Source: Actinobacteria bacterium UBA959 (GTDB lineage: Bacteria > Actinomycetota > Actinomycetes > S36-B12 > UBA5976). From it: DNA of 39,904 nt. The position numbers and the translations under genes were made by a program. Below the pieces are notes generated by a model. It saw nothing but the letters and a program-made list of their open reading frames with translations, did no database searches and was not told the DNA's origin. This document shows, piece by piece, positions 15,262 through 23,789 of the stretch; position 1 is the stretch's first letter, and every line of letters starts with the position of its first letter. Location of the stretch: positions 107,725 through 147,628 of the forward strand of contig DBCL01000015.1 in NCBI GenBank assembly GCA_002293025.1, given 5' to 3'.

Positions 15262-16949
15262 GTAACTCAGTAAATCAAGGCCCAATTGATAAGTCCATTG
15301 ACGGAACAGTTAAATACTTAGACGACAGGTTTAGTACTGCTGGCTTTATAAAGCGAAATATGCGAAAAGTTTTCCCAGACCACTGGTCCTTCATGTTAGG
15401 CGAGATCGCACTTTATTCATTCATTATTTTGTTACTTTCAGGAACTTATCTAACTTTCTTTTACAAGCCGTCGATGTTAGAAATTGTCTATGACGGCTCT
15501 TATCTGCCATTAAAGGGCATCAAAATGTCTGAGGCCTATGCCTCAACTCTGGAAATTTCATTTGACGTTCGAGGTGGATTATTAATGCGCCAGATTCACC
15601 ATTGGGCAGCATTGCTATTCGTAGCGTCTGTTTCTATTCACTTACTAAGAGTCTTCTTCACTGGAGCATTTAGAAAACCACGAGAGATAAATTGGCTGAT
15701 TGGAACTGGGCTGCTTACGCTAGCAATTTTTGAAGGATTTAGTGGCTACTCACTTCCAGATGATCTCTTGTCTGGAACTGGCTTAAGAATCGCTTCGGGA
15801 ATTGTGTTAGCTATTCCAGTTGTTGGAACTTATGCCTCATATCTAGTATTCGGTGGCGAATTCCCAGGATTAGATTTCATGTCGAGGCTTTACACAATTC
15901 ACGTCCTATTGATTCCTGGAATCTTGTTGGGATTGATCACCGCTCACTTAATGATGGTTTGGTATCAAAAGCATACCCAGTATCCAGGTCCTGGTCGCAC
16001 AAATAACAATGTTGTTGGCTATCCACTACTTCCGGTTTATATGGCCAAAGCCGGTGGCTTCTTCTTCATAGTATTTGGTATTTTGGTTTTAGTTTCAGCT
16101 TTAGTAACTATTAACCCAATTTGGGCTTATGGGCCATACATTCCAGATCAGGTAACTGCTGGCTCTCAACCGGATTGGTATATCGGTTGGTTGGACGGCA
16201 GTACTCGATTAATGCCTAACTGGGAGATAACAATTCCAGGGTTATTTACGTTAAGTCTGAATGTTCTAATTCCTACATTAATTCTGCCGGGCTTGATGTT
16301 CACTATCTTGGGACTGTATCCATGGATTGAACAATGGATCACTGGCGATAAGCGCGCCCACCATTTACTGGAGCGCCCACGCAATAATCCAAATAGAACT
16401 GGGTTGGGTGTTATGGCCCTTACCTTCTATGCGATTCTTTGGATTTCAGGTGGAAATGACATCATCGCTCAGATGCTGAATTTGTCTATTAATGCCATCA
16501 CCATCACCATGCGTGCGATGTTGATAATCGCTCCGCCTATTGCATTTGTAATTACCAAGCGAATTTGCTTATCTCTGCAACACAAGGACAAAGAATTATT
16601 GTTGCACGGTGAGCCAACAGGAAGACTGCTGCGATTGCCAAGTGGCGAATTCATTGAAATTCATGAACCAGTCTCAGACGCTAAGCGCGCTGTATTGCTT
16701 TCCAGGACAGAGTTACCTATGTTGCCTGTTCCAGCTTCACATGACGCCAATGGGGTAAAGACACCAAACCTTTGGGCTAAGAAGCTGCAGCGCCGTTTGT
16801 CTCATTGGTGGAGCGTGGATCAAGTTCCACTACCAACTGTTGCTGAACTCGAGTCAGCAACCGAACATACGTTGCACGAGTTATCTGAGGCCCAAGAGCA
16901 AGGTGTCGAGTTGACCAAAGACACTCCTGCTCCAACATCAAATCACTGA
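15258..16949 (+). CDS. qcrB: Cytochrome b subunit of the bcc complex
   Basis: Cytochrome b (563 residues from ATG 15258) that holds two b hemes and the quinol sites. The heme-ligand helices include RQIHHWAALLFVASVSIHLL and a second pair in the IHVLLIPG...TAHLMM region. The Qo motif is PDWY at residues 305-308, the actinobacterial version of PEWY. A hydrophilic C-terminal tail of about 120 residues follows the last helix and is typical of actinobacterial QcrB. ATG 15258 overlaps the qcrA stop (ATGA) and has GGAG at 15249-15252; a TTG start at 15246 is possible but unlikely. Only a short 44-base gap separates it from the MFS gene, with no clear terminator. Confidence 0.94.
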   Translation: MSNSVNQGPIDKSIDGTVKYLDDRFSTAGFIKRNMRKVFPDHWSFMLGEIALYSFIILLLSGTYLTFFYKPSMLEIVYDGSYLPLKGIKMSEAYASTLEISFDVRGGLLMRQIHHWAALLFVASVSIHLLRVFFTGAFRKPREINWLIGTGLLTLAIFEGFSGYSLPDDLLSGTGLRIASGIVLAIPVVGTYASYLVFGGEFPGLDFMSRLYTIHVLLIPGILLGLITAHLMMVWYQKHTQYPGPGRTNNNVVGYPLLPVYMAKAGGFFFIVFGILVLVSALVTINPIWAYGPYIPDQVTAGSQPDWYIGWLDGSTRLMPNWEITIPGLFTLSLNVLIPTLILPGLMFTILGLYPWIEQWITGDKRAHHLLERPRNNPNRTGLGVMALTFYAILWISGGNDIIAQMLNLSINAITITMRAMLIIAPPIAFVITKRICLSLQHKDKELLLHGEPTGRLLRLPSGEFIEIHEPVSDAKRAVLLSRTELPMLPVPASHDANGVKTPNLWAKKLQRRLSHWWSVDQVPLPTVAELESATEHTLHELSEAQEQGVELTKDTPAPTSNH

Positions 16950-16993
16950 ATTAATCGGTTTAGCCTCTAATTAGCCATCTTCAGGGGCAGAAT

Positions 16994-18316
16994 ATGCCCA
17001 TGGATATGGTCAAAGCCCGACGCTCTTGGTACTTCTATGATTTTGCAAACTCAGCATTTTCAACCACAGTAATTTCTGTTTTTCTTGGTCCATATCTAAC
17101 TGGATTGGCTCAAGACAATTCCAACTCAAACGGATTCATATCTGTGTTGGGAATTAATATGGCAGCTGAGAGCTTATTCCCTTACACGGTGTCATTATCA
17201 GTGTTCTTGCAAGTTTTTACACTGCCCCTAATTGGAGCGTTGGCTGACCATGTTAAGAGTCGAACCAACATGTTGGGTTTGCTTGCAGGAATAGGTTCAG
17301 TTGCAACCATGTTGATGTATTTAGTTGTTGGAGAAACGTATCAACTCGGCGCACTACTTTTGGTTGTTGCAAACCTTGCCTTTGGTGCATCTATCGTCGT
17401 TTACAACTCTTATCTACCAGACATTTCAGCCCCATCTGATCGGGATGCTGTTTCCTCAAAAGGTTGGGGACTTGGCTACTTAGGTGGCGGCTTACTGCTA
17501 CTAATGAATGTTGCATTCTTTTTATCTGCAGAATCATTGGGCGTTGCTGAGAGTGATGCTGTTCGCATTTCATTGTTAAGTGCTGGAGCTTGGTGGTTGC
17601 TTTTCACCTTGATTCCTTATCGTGGATTGCGTCAGTTGAATCGCGAGCAAGGCAAAGTGGGCATGGCCGCCGTGAAAGTCTCGATCGGAGATCTGAAAAA
17701 TACTTTCAAAGATGCTAGAAAATATCCACAAACTTTAAAATTTCTAATCGCTTATTTGCTGTATAACGACGGAATTCAAACTGTGATCGCATTGGCTGGC
17801 ACCTATGCAGCCATTGAATTAGATCTTGCACAATCTGACTTGATAACAGCGATCTTAATTGTGCAGTTTGTTGCACTATTTGGTGCATTGCTCTTAGGAA
17901 AAGCAGCCAGCATTTGGGGTAGCAAGACTGTGTTGCTTGGATCTTTAATACTTTGGACTGTAACTTTGGTTGTTGCTTATGGGTTGCCGGTTGGCCAAGC
18001 CCTCCCTTACTACTTACTTGCCGCCGCTATTGGCTTGGTACTTGGAGGTTCACAAGCACTTTCTCGATCTTTGTACAGCCAGATGATTCCAAAAACTCAA
18101 GAAGCCCAGTATTTTGCAGTTTATGAAATATCCGAGCGCGGGACATCATGGATTGGAACATTTCTATTTGGCTTGAGCCTCACAGTTACTGGCTCATATC
18201 GGATCTCAATCGTGGCTTTGATAATTTTCTTCATTCTAGGTGGATTGATATTGGCTCGAACCAATATCCGGCTAGCAATCTCAGAGGCAGGTAATGAGCA
18301 GCCCTCAAAAGTGTGA
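16994..18316 (+). CDS. MFS transporter, UMF1 / Atg22-like family
   Basis: A 440-residue membrane protein with about twelve hydrophobic segments. The N-terminus WYFYDFANSAFSTTVISVFLG matches the UMF1 (vacuole effluxer Atg22-like) branch of the major facilitator superfamily, and YLPDISAPSDRDAVSSKGWGLGYLGGG is also characteristic of it. The substrate is unknown; the fungal relative exports amino acids from vacuoles. ATG 16994 has AGGGG at 16983-16987. Its 3' end holds the promoter of the SAM-IV riboswitch operon, so the two units nearly touch. Confidence 0.85.
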   Translation: MPMDMVKARRSWYFYDFANSAFSTTVISVFLGPYLTGLAQDNSNSNGFISVLGINMAAESLFPYTVSLSVFLQVFTLPLIGALADHVKSRTNMLGLLAGIGSVATMLMYLVVGETYQLGALLLVVANLAFGASIVVYNSYLPDISAPSDRDAVSSKGWGLGYLGGGLLLLMNVAFFLSAESLGVAESDAVRISLLSAGAWWLLFTLIPYRGLRQLNREQGKVGMAAVKVSIGDLKNTFKDARKYPQTLKFLIAYLLYNDGIQTVIALAGTYAAIELDLAQSDLITAILIVQFVALFGALLLGKAASIWGSKTVLLGSLILWTVTLVVAYGLPVGQALPYYLLAAAIGLVLGGSQALSRSLYSQMIPKTQEAQYFAVYEISERGTSWIGTFLFGLSLTVTGSYRISIVALIIFFILGGLILARTNIRLAISEAGNEQPSKV

Positions 18317-18320
18317 GGAA

Positions 18321-18349
18321 TTGCAAGGTCTTTAGCCCTCTGCTAAGTT
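18321..18349 (+). promoter_or_regulatory. Candidate sigma-70-type promoter of the SAM riboswitch operon
   Basis: TTGCAA (18321-18326) and TAAGTT (18344-18349) are separated by exactly 17 bases. The predicted transcription start is near 18356, at the beginning of the riboswitch P1 stem. It lies just past the stop codon of the preceding MFS gene. The match is read from sequence; activity is inferred. Confidence 0.45.
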
Positions 18350-18352
18350 TTG

Positions 18353-18482
18353 GCCAGGTCCAGAGTGTCAGCGTTAAGTTTCGGCTAGCTGAACGACAAC
18401 CCTTCCACCGCGATGGGGTGCCCCCGAAAAGAAGACCTGGCTCAAAATCTGAGCAAGCGCGGGTCCTGCGCCGTAGGGCCCC
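18353..18482 (+). promoter_or_regulatory. SAM-IV riboswitch
   Basis: S-adenosylmethionine-binding RNA leader. P1 pairs GCCAGGTC (18353-18360) with GACCTGGC (18434-18441), eight perfect pairs. Inside are the conserved-looking AGAGTGTCAGCG (18362-18373), CAGC/GCTG (18369-18372 / 18388-18391), TTTCGG pairing with CCGAAA (18379-18384 / 18424-18429), the ACAACCCTTCCACCGCGATG core, and GGGGTGCCCC (18415-18424). A hairpin GCTCA/TGAGC (18440-18454) and a GGGTCC/GGGCCC stem follow. Compared with the remembered consensus, where the third helix is CCCCGG/CCGGGG, the changes are compensatory, which supports a functional RNA. SAM-IV RNAs normally precede sulfur-metabolism genes in Actinobacteria. No U-tract follows, so control may be at translation initiation. 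Confidence 0.88.
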
Positions 18483-18509
18483 ATTTCACTATGTTTGAAA
18501 GGGATGAAT

Positions 18510-19379
18510 ATGAGTAACAAGTATTTCCTGCCAAAGTTTCTAGCTTTGATTGCAGCGTTAGCGTTAGTTGTTGGGTGTTCTTCTTCATCAGAAACTGAAG
18601 ATGCAGCTGCCCCAGCTCCAACTGACACCTGTTCAGCTGAATCGCTAGAAACTTTGACCCCAGGAGTGTTAACAATTGCAACTGGTGAGCCTGCCTACTA
18701 CCCATGGGTGCTAGATGACAAGCCAGAATCTGGCGAAGGTTTTGAACCAGCAGTTGCATACGCAGTTGCGGCTGAACTTGGGTTCGCAGCAGATGCGGTA
18801 ACTTGGGTTCGAACCACATTCGATGGAGCAATTGCGCCAGGAGCTAAGACATTTGACTTCAACCTTCAGCAATTCTCAATAACTGAAGATCGCAAGAAGG
18901 CTGTCGATTTTTCTAGTTCTTATTACGATTCCGTCCAAACAGTCATTTCATATGCTGGTAGCAAGATTGAAAATGCAACAAGTCTTGCAGATTTGAAATC
19001 AGCAGTCATTGGTGCGGCAGTTGGCACAACTTCACTTGATGCTGCAGAATCCCAAATTGCTCCTACCAAAAAAGTACAAGTATTCAATGACAATGCTGCT
19101 GCAGTGACGGCACTAAAGAACAAGCAGATCGATGGCATAGTTGTTGACCTTCCAACCGCTTTTTATTTAACTGGCGTCGAAATTGAAGGTGGCAAGATCA
19201 TTGGTCAACTAGCCTCTAACGGAACAGTTTCTGATCAATTTGGTTTATTGCTAGCTAAAGGCAGCCCGCTTACCAAGTGTGTAACGCAAGCAGTTGACAC
19301 ACTTCGTAGCAACGGCAGTTTGGCAGCCATTGAAGATCAGTGGTTGACTCAATTTGGTAATGCACCAGTACTAAATTAA
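18510..19379 (+). CDS. Amino-acid-type ABC transporter substrate-binding lipoprotein
   Basis: Extracytoplasmic solute-binding protein, family 3 (polar amino acids). It has 289 residues. The signal peptide MSNKYFLPKFLALIAALALV ends in the lipobox VVGC with Cys23. The SBP_bac_3 fold is seen in GVLTIATGEPAYYPWV, the FEPAVAYAVAAELGF segment, TEDRKKAVDFSSSYYDS and GAAVGTTSLDAAE. The start is ATG 18510, six bases after AAAGGG (18498-18503); ATG 18504 is too close. It follows a SAM-IV riboswitch, so expression should fall when SAM is plentiful, which points to methionine or another sulfur amino acid. Sequence alone does not fix the ligand. Confidence 0.9.
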   Translation: MSNKYFLPKFLALIAALALVVGCSSSSETEDAAAPAPTDTCSAESLETLTPGVLTIATGEPAYYPWVLDDKPESGEGFEPAVAYAVAAELGFAADAVTWVRTTFDGAIAPGAKTFDFNLQQFSITEDRKKAVDFSSSYYDSVQTVISYAGSKIENATSLADLKSAVIGAAVGTTSLDAAESQIAPTKKVQVFNDNAAAVTALKNKQIDGIVVDLPTAFYLTGVEIEGGKIIGQLASNGTVSDQFGLLLAKGSPLTKCVTQAVDTLRSNGSLAAIEDQWLTQFGNAPVLN

Positions 19380-19383
19380 CTAA

Positions 19384-20280
19384 ATGCAAATTAGAAACAG
19401 AGGCCTGATCGCCAAAGCTGGCGATCAGGCCTCTGTTTGGTCTCCAAGTCCAAGAGAACAGGAGCGCAGGCAAAAAAGGATTGAGCAAGCTAGAAATAGA
19501 AGGCTTGTTGCAATTGTTTCGAGCTTAGTGGTCTTGGGTTCAATTGCAATTTTGATAATCACCTCCCCCGGCTGGCAACTCGTTCAGGAAACCTTTTTCG
19601 ACAGGGTCTATGGCCAAGAAGTTTTACCAAAAGTTATCTTAGGTTTTGTGACAAATATCAGTTTAACTTTAATTGCTGGTTTCTTTATCGCTGTTTTCTC
19701 ACTCACCTTGGCCTTAGTTCGGTCTTCTAGGTCGCCAGCCCTCACCCCATTTAGATTCTTGGCAACTGCCTATGTCGACATATTTAGAGGTGTGCCCCTG
19801 TTGTTGGTCATTTTGTTGATTGGATTTGGAATACCTGCTCTGCAAATCAAAGGTCTGACAAATTCCGTTGTAGTCCTTGGTGGAATTGCAGTAATAGTCA
19901 CCTACAGTGCATATGTTGCTGAAGTAATCAGATCTGGCATCTTGTCCGTTCATCCAAGTCAGCGCGCAGCTGCCAGATCTCTTGGTTTAAATCAATTCCA
20001 AACAATGCGGCATGTAATTTTGCCGCAGGCATTGCGCCGAGTTACTCCGCCCCTTCTTAACGATCTGGTCTCATTACTAAAGGACACTGGTTTAATCTCA
20101 ATCCTTGGTGTTACCGATGCGGTTAGAGCCGCACAAATAGAAGCTAGTCGATCTTTCAACTACACCCCTTATGTCACTGCCACGATCCTATTTTTGTTAA
20201 TCACCATCCCGCTGACTCGATTTACCGACAGGTCACTTCGAATCTCCATGGAACACCAAAATGCACAAGGAGTCGCTTGA
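19384..20280 (+). CDS. Amino-acid-type ABC transporter permease (HisM/GlnP class)
   Basis: Inner-membrane permease (298 residues as drawn). The EAA loop reads RAAARSLGLNQFQTMRHVIL, which with FRGVPLLLVILLIGFG is diagnostic of polar amino-acid permeases. There are about five membrane segments. The start is uncertain: ATG 19384 lacks a ribosome binding site and its first 18 codons run through the 20-bp hairpin. No other ATG, GTG or TTG lies in frame before the first membrane segment, so either this start is real or an unusual codon such as ATT 19480 after AAAAAAGG is used. It ends one base into the ATPase start with AAGGAG nearby. Confidence 0.85.
   Translation: MQIRNRGLIAKAGDQASVWSPSPREQERRQKRIEQARNRRLVAIVSSLVVLGSIAILIITSPGWQLVQETFFDRVYGQEVLPKVILGFVTNISLTLIAGFFIAVFSLTLALVRSSRSPALTPFRFLATAYVDIFRGVPLLLVILLIGFGIPALQIKGLTNSVVVLGGIAVIVTYSAYVAEVIRSGILSVHPSQRAAARSLGLNQFQTMRHVILPQALRRVTPPLLNDLVSLLKDTGLISILGVTDAVRAAQIEASRSFNYTPYVTATILFLLITIPLTRFTDRSLRISMEHQNAQGVA
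19395..19438 (+). repeat. Perfect 20-bp stem-loop between binding-protein and permease genes
   Basis: Bases 19395-19414 and 19419-19438 are exact complements, closed by a four-base loop (AAGC). The stem starts 16 bases after the stop of the binding-protein gene. The right arm ends in GTTT, but TGGTC follows, so the U-tract is short and termination would be partial. The hairpin lies inside the only long reading frame that can supply the permease N-terminus. It is likely an mRNA 3' boundary that keeps binding protein in excess over permease. The structure is certain; the function is inferred. Confidence 0.82.
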
Positions 20281-21026
20281 TGACTAACGTTTTGGAACTT
20301 GTCAATGTTCGGAAGTCTTTTGGTAATGAAACTGTGCTTCAAGACATTTCATTCGCCATTCCAGTGCATACAGCAACAGCATTAATCGGGGCTTCTGGTT
20401 CTGGCAAGTCCACGCTACTTAGATGCATAAACCTGCTTGAACGAATTGATGATGGGGAAATTCGATTAGATGGGGAAGAAATTACTGACCCGTCCATAAA
20501 TACAGACGATGTGCGAAGAAATTTAGGAATGGTATTTCAAGCCTTTAACTTATTTCCACATAAAACTGTCTTGCAAAATATCACCTTGTCACCAATTAAG
20601 GTTCACAAAGTTAGTAAGGATGAAGCCATCTCCCAAGCCTTTGCATTGTTGGAACGTTTTGGACTCAAAGATAAAGCGCATGAGTACCCAGACAGATTAA
20701 GTGGTGGACAACAGCAACGAGTAGCGATTATTAGATCTTTGGCAGTTAAGCCAAGATTGCTACTCTTAGACGAAGTAACTTCAGCGTTAGACCCGGTCTT
20801 AGTTAATGAGGTGCTCACCACAGTTCGTGATCTGAAGCTGGATGGAATGACCATGCTGATTGCTACCCATGAGATGGCCTTTGCCAAAAAAGTTGCTGAT
20901 GAGGTAATTTTCTTAGACCGCGGCGTTGTTAAGGAGTTCGGCTCTCCTGAGCAGGTGCTGGGCAATGCCCAGTCAAAGGAGCTTCAGGACTTCCTCACGT
21001 CTTTAAAATCGGCAGGCAGACTTTAA
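20280..21026 (+). CDS. Amino-acid-type ABC transporter ATP-binding protein (GlnQ class)
   Basis: ATPase subunit of the SAM-controlled importer (248 residues). Walker A is GASGSGKS, the Q-loop is MVFQAFNLFPHKTVLQN, the signature LSGGQQQR, Walker B LLLLDEVTSALDP and the switch ATHEM with the His present. The HKTVLQN motif after the Q-loop and the DEVTSALDP wording are typical of amino-acid ATPases. ATG 20280 overlaps the permease stop by one base and follows AAGGAG (20267-20272); the TTG at 20277 is less likely. No C-terminal ACT/NIL methionine-binding domain is present, unlike MetN. Confidence 0.92.
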   Translation: MTNVLELVNVRKSFGNETVLQDISFAIPVHTATALIGASGSGKSTLLRCINLLERIDDGEIRLDGEEITDPSINTDDVRRNLGMVFQAFNLFPHKTVLQNITLSPIKVHKVSKDEAISQAFALLERFGLKDKAHEYPDRLSGGQQQRVAIIRSLAVKPRLLLLDEVTSALDPVLVNEVLTTVRDLKLDGMTMLIATHEMAFAKKVADEVIFLDRGVVKEFGSPEQVLGNAQSKELQDFLTSLKSAGRL

Positions 21027-21035
21027 GTAAATTAA

Positions 21036-21064
21036 TTGGCCAAAAGATTCCAATTGTCGGCCAA
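21036..21064 (+). terminator. Weak stem-loop downstream of the SAM-controlled ABC operon
   Basis: TTGGCC (21036-21041) can pair with GGCCAA (21059-21064) across a 17-base loop; AATTGG/CCAATT (21034-21039 / 21050-21055) is an alternative. There is no U-tract. TAGGCT close downstream may be the -10 of the nuclease operon. Only weak support for a terminator. Confidence 0.3.
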
Positions 21065-21105
21065 CAGGCGTACCTTTAGGCTACCAAAACAAAAGTGAGC
21101 CTTTA

Positions 21106-22032
21106 ATGACTAGTAATTACGATCCTGTTTCCGTACTGGTAGACCCAGTTCAAGCTGGCCTACCTAGCGCTCGTTTATCGCCCACTCAGATCTCACAATT
21201 TCGGAAATGTGGTCTGCGTTACTGGTTTTCATATCTTGTTGGTTGGCGCGAGCCAAGTACTCCCGCTCTCGCAGCTGGAACCATTGTGCACGACACACTT
21301 GAAGGTCTTTATCGGTTACCAAACTTAGATCGCACTTTTGACAATGCATGGCAAATCATGGGAAACATTGGTAAAGAATTATTGGCCAAACCTGACTATG
21401 AACACTTAAATCGAGGCGCAAATTTAGACGAAGTTCGAAAGCGTGCAGACTTGGCGCTCACTGGATACTTTGAAATGGAAAACCCTCTTGAAGTTGAGGT
21501 AGATCTAGTCGATCTTGAGTCAGATGTGGACGCAGATTTTGGTGGAGTTGTATTTCATGGAAGATTAGATCGTCGTACCAGAAACCCAGTTGATCGTGTT
21601 ACTGATTACAAGACTGGTAAAAAACCTAATGGTGAGCAACTTGATGACTATGTTCAGCAGGTGATGTTTTATGCAGCTGCCATAAATAATGGTAGCGATC
21701 CTGGAGTTGAAGAGGTTGAACTTCTATTCTTGCCAGACCGACAAGTAGTGCGTCGCCCTGTTTATCCAGCTGCAGTAACTCGAGTAATCGAGATTTTGCA
21801 TGAGACTCGGCAAGGTATTGATCAGGCATACGCTTCAAACACCTGGGTTGCCCAACCATCCAGACTTTGCAGTTACTGTCCTTTCAAACCTGTTTGTCCA
21901 ACGCAACAAAAAAATGCTCCTCAACCTGGTTCAGATTCCTCACAGAACACACTCTCTCAAACTGGCCTTACGAAAAAGCCTGCACCTGCTGTAGTTAATT
22001 CGGACGAGTTGCTTCCACTAGACATGGACTAA
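21106..22032 (+). CDS. RecB/Cas4-like PD-(D/E)XK nuclease with Fe-S cluster motif
   Basis: A 308-residue nuclease of the RecB/AddB/Cas4 group. The motifs in order are the N-terminal SPTQISQFRKC with Cys35, GTIVHDTLEGLY with His62, GRLDR with Asp155, TDYKTGK with Asp167 and Lys169, and QQVMFYAAAI with Gln185 (the RecB QxxxY-type motif). LCSYCPFKPVC supplies Cys255, Cys258 and Cys264, so the four cysteines match a [4Fe-4S] staple. A low-complexity tail follows. It is two bases from the next nuclease gene. No helicase is adjacent. From memory, single-domain proteins of this kind are common in Actinobacteria (for example Rv2119), with an unsettled role in DNA repair. Confidence 0.85.
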   Translation: MTSNYDPVSVLVDPVQAGLPSARLSPTQISQFRKCGLRYWFSYLVGWREPSTPALAAGTIVHDTLEGLYRLPNLDRTFDNAWQIMGNIGKELLAKPDYEHLNRGANLDEVRKRADLALTGYFEMENPLEVEVDLVDLESDVDADFGGVVFHGRLDRRTRNPVDRVTDYKTGKKPNGEQLDDYVQQVMFYAAAINNGSDPGVEEVELLFLPDRQVVRRPVYPAAVTRVIEILHETRQGIDQAYASNTWVAQPSRLCSYCPFKPVCPTQQKNAPQPGSDSSQNTLSQTGLTKKPAPAVVNSDELLPLDMD

Positions 22033-22034
22033 TA

Positions 22035-23789
22035 ATGCTCAATCCAGCTGATCTTCCACAATGGAATCCAGATTGGAAAACATCTGGTCATGCAAACTTG
22101 ATAAGAATTAGCTCCACCGCTTTAAAATCTAATGATCAAGCCTGCCAGGTGGAGAAGGTTGCAAAAGCACATGTGGGCTTATATGTTGAGGCTCGCGATT
22201 ATGCTGTTCGTAAAGACCCTCGGGCTGTTTTTCTGCTTGGCCCAATTAAAGAATTTCTCTCTCTAAAGCGCGAACCAGCCGACCGCATTGGACTTATTGA
22301 AAAATCGTTAGGTCCAAATGCGCAGCCTCCAAGCGTTAAGGCAGTTTCGGTCATGCTTGAAAATGCTATTAAAGCTACTGAGGATTTAACTGCTCAAGAC
22401 CTTGAACTAGATCTAGTACTAGAGCCTACATCTGATTTCGTGGTTGCTAACACCAGTGATCAAAAGCGGCTAGAACTTACCTCTTGGGGTGTGTTTTATG
22501 AATCTCCTGACAAATCAGTGCGTGAATTAAGACTGCTCTGTTATCGCGATGCACAGAACGTCAGAGATCGAGCTCAGTTAATAGCTGCCGTAAACGTGCT
22601 GTTGAATGGCTGTCCAGTAGATGGCCCGCTAGGTCGATGGACTGATGCGTACGTAACACTGCCAGCAACACCTCCTAATCGAATCCGGGTGCGCCAAATT
22701 GGTTGCTTAGACTCGTCAGCAGCGACTCTCTTTGATTCGGATGCTTCTTCAGCTGCAGCGTTTGTGGGTGGTGTTCCATCCATGATTAACGAGTTCTTGT
22801 CTAATCCAAATTACTCCCCAGGCAGTTCATGCGTGGAATGCAGATGTCGAATTTCTTGTCCAGCATGTACAAAGTCTCCAGGGTTTCTAGGCTTACCAAC
22901 CACAGGGCATGTTTCTAAGTCTCTATCGGTAGGTGCCCTATTCGCCTATCGGCGTTGTGCTTATCAGTACTACTTAACAAGTGTCTTAAAACTGCCTGTT
23001 CAAATAAAGGAAACTGCTGGTGCGTTGCTGCGCGGCAAGTTAATCCATGATTGGTTAGCCAGCGCTCATGAACGCAACCAAGCATGCAGTTTGGATGACC
23101 TCCCTCCTGGAGAGTTAGGTTCAATAGCAGAGCATCTTGGTTGGACCAGCGACCAACTAGCCACTGCCAGAACTTGGCTTATGAGTCATATATCAATTTG
23201 TCCGTTGTCAGTGCCTGAGACCAAACTGCAAAGTGAACAAACCCGAACCGCTTGGGATAGTGATGCTGACGTAATGATCACCACCCGTGCTGACGCTTTG
23301 GGCTTTAGGGCAAGTCAACCACTTTGGCGAGAGACTAAATCGACCGGAAATTTAGAAGAGTTAATGGCGAATGAATACTTAGTGTTGTATCCACAAATCG
23401 CCTTTGCAATCTGCCTGCAAGAGTCAGTTGGTGGTTCAGTTGAATTAGAGTTATTGACCCCAGAGTCAGGTCGCGTGGTCAAATTCGATGCCACTGACCC
23501 AAAAGTTGTACTCGAAGCTCGAAAAGCCATTGCTACGAGTTTTGATTCTTTACATCATGATCAATCATTCCAGTCCAATCCAGGTGCAGCTTGCACAGAT
23601 TGTCCAGTGTCACAATGGTGTGATCAAAAAGTCACTACAAATCCAACCGAGATGGTTTTGGAAGATGGCTCCAGAGTTAATATCGCCACAGGTGAAATTA
23701 TTGCAATCGAAAACATCTCCGTTGACACACTTTCAAAGGCTTTAGCCCTCCTGGAGCCAACTGAAAATAGTGATGATTTACCCTTCTGA
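22035..23789 (+). CDS. Two-domain RecB/AddB-like Fe-S protein, second domain with intact nuclease motifs
   Basis: A 584-residue protein that appears to be a tandem fusion. The C-terminal half has all PD-(D/E)XK marks: YRRC (Cys308), GKLIHDWL (His338), TRADAL (Asp420), RETKST (Glu433, Lys435), YPQIAFAI (Gln454), and ACTDCPVSQWC giving Cys520, Cys523 and Cys529. The N-terminal half begins like a third copy (ISSTALKSNDQAC, Cys37) and ends in CVECRCRISC (Cys266, Cys269, Cys275 in the same Cx2Cx5C spacing). Its catalytic strand reads RELRLLCYR with Arg in place of Lys, and no metal-binding Asp is clear, so it is probably inactive and structural. The gene follows the single-domain nuclease by two bases and overlaps the next gene. 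Confidence 0.75.
   Translation: MLNPADLPQWNPDWKTSGHANLIRISSTALKSNDQACQVEKVAKAHVGLYVEARDYAVRKDPRAVFLLGPIKEFLSLKREPADRIGLIEKSLGPNAQPPSVKAVSVMLENAIKATEDLTAQDLELDLVLEPTSDFVVANTSDQKRLELTSWGVFYESPDKSVRELRLLCYRDAQNVRDRAQLIAAVNVLLNGCPVDGPLGRWTDAYVTLPATPPNRIRVRQIGCLDSSAATLFDSDASSAAAFVGGVPSMINEFLSNPNYSPGSSCVECRCRISCPACTKSPGFLGLPTTGHVSKSLSVGALFAYRRCAYQYYLTSVLKLPVQIKETAGALLRGKLIHDWLASAHERNQACSLDDLPPGELGSIAEHLGWTSDQLATARTWLMSHISICPLSVPETKLQSEQTRTAWDSDADVMITTRADALGFRASQPLWRETKSTGNLEELMANEYLVLYPQIAFAICLQESVGGSVELELLTPESGRVVKFDATDPKVVLEARKAIATSFDSLHHDQSFQSNPGAACTDCPVSQWCDQKVTTNPTEMVLEDGSRVNIATGEIIAIENISVDTLSKALALLEPTENSDDLPF

Noticed and set aside
18313..18498. Short plus-strand reading frame (61 codons) after the MFS gene
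   Set aside because: It lies fully over the candidate promoter and SAM-IV riboswitch, has no family resemblance, and its composition is set by the RNA structure.
20280..21026. MetN-type methionine ATPase
   Set aside because: The protein is only 248 residues and ends without the C-terminal regulatory domain of MetN; sequence motifs fit the GlnQ/HisP class, so the methionine link rests on the riboswitch alone.
21106..23789. Cas4 of a CRISPR-Cas system
   Set aside because: The Fe-S nuclease layout is Cas4-like, but no Cas1/Cas2 genes or repeat-spacer array are present in the window.
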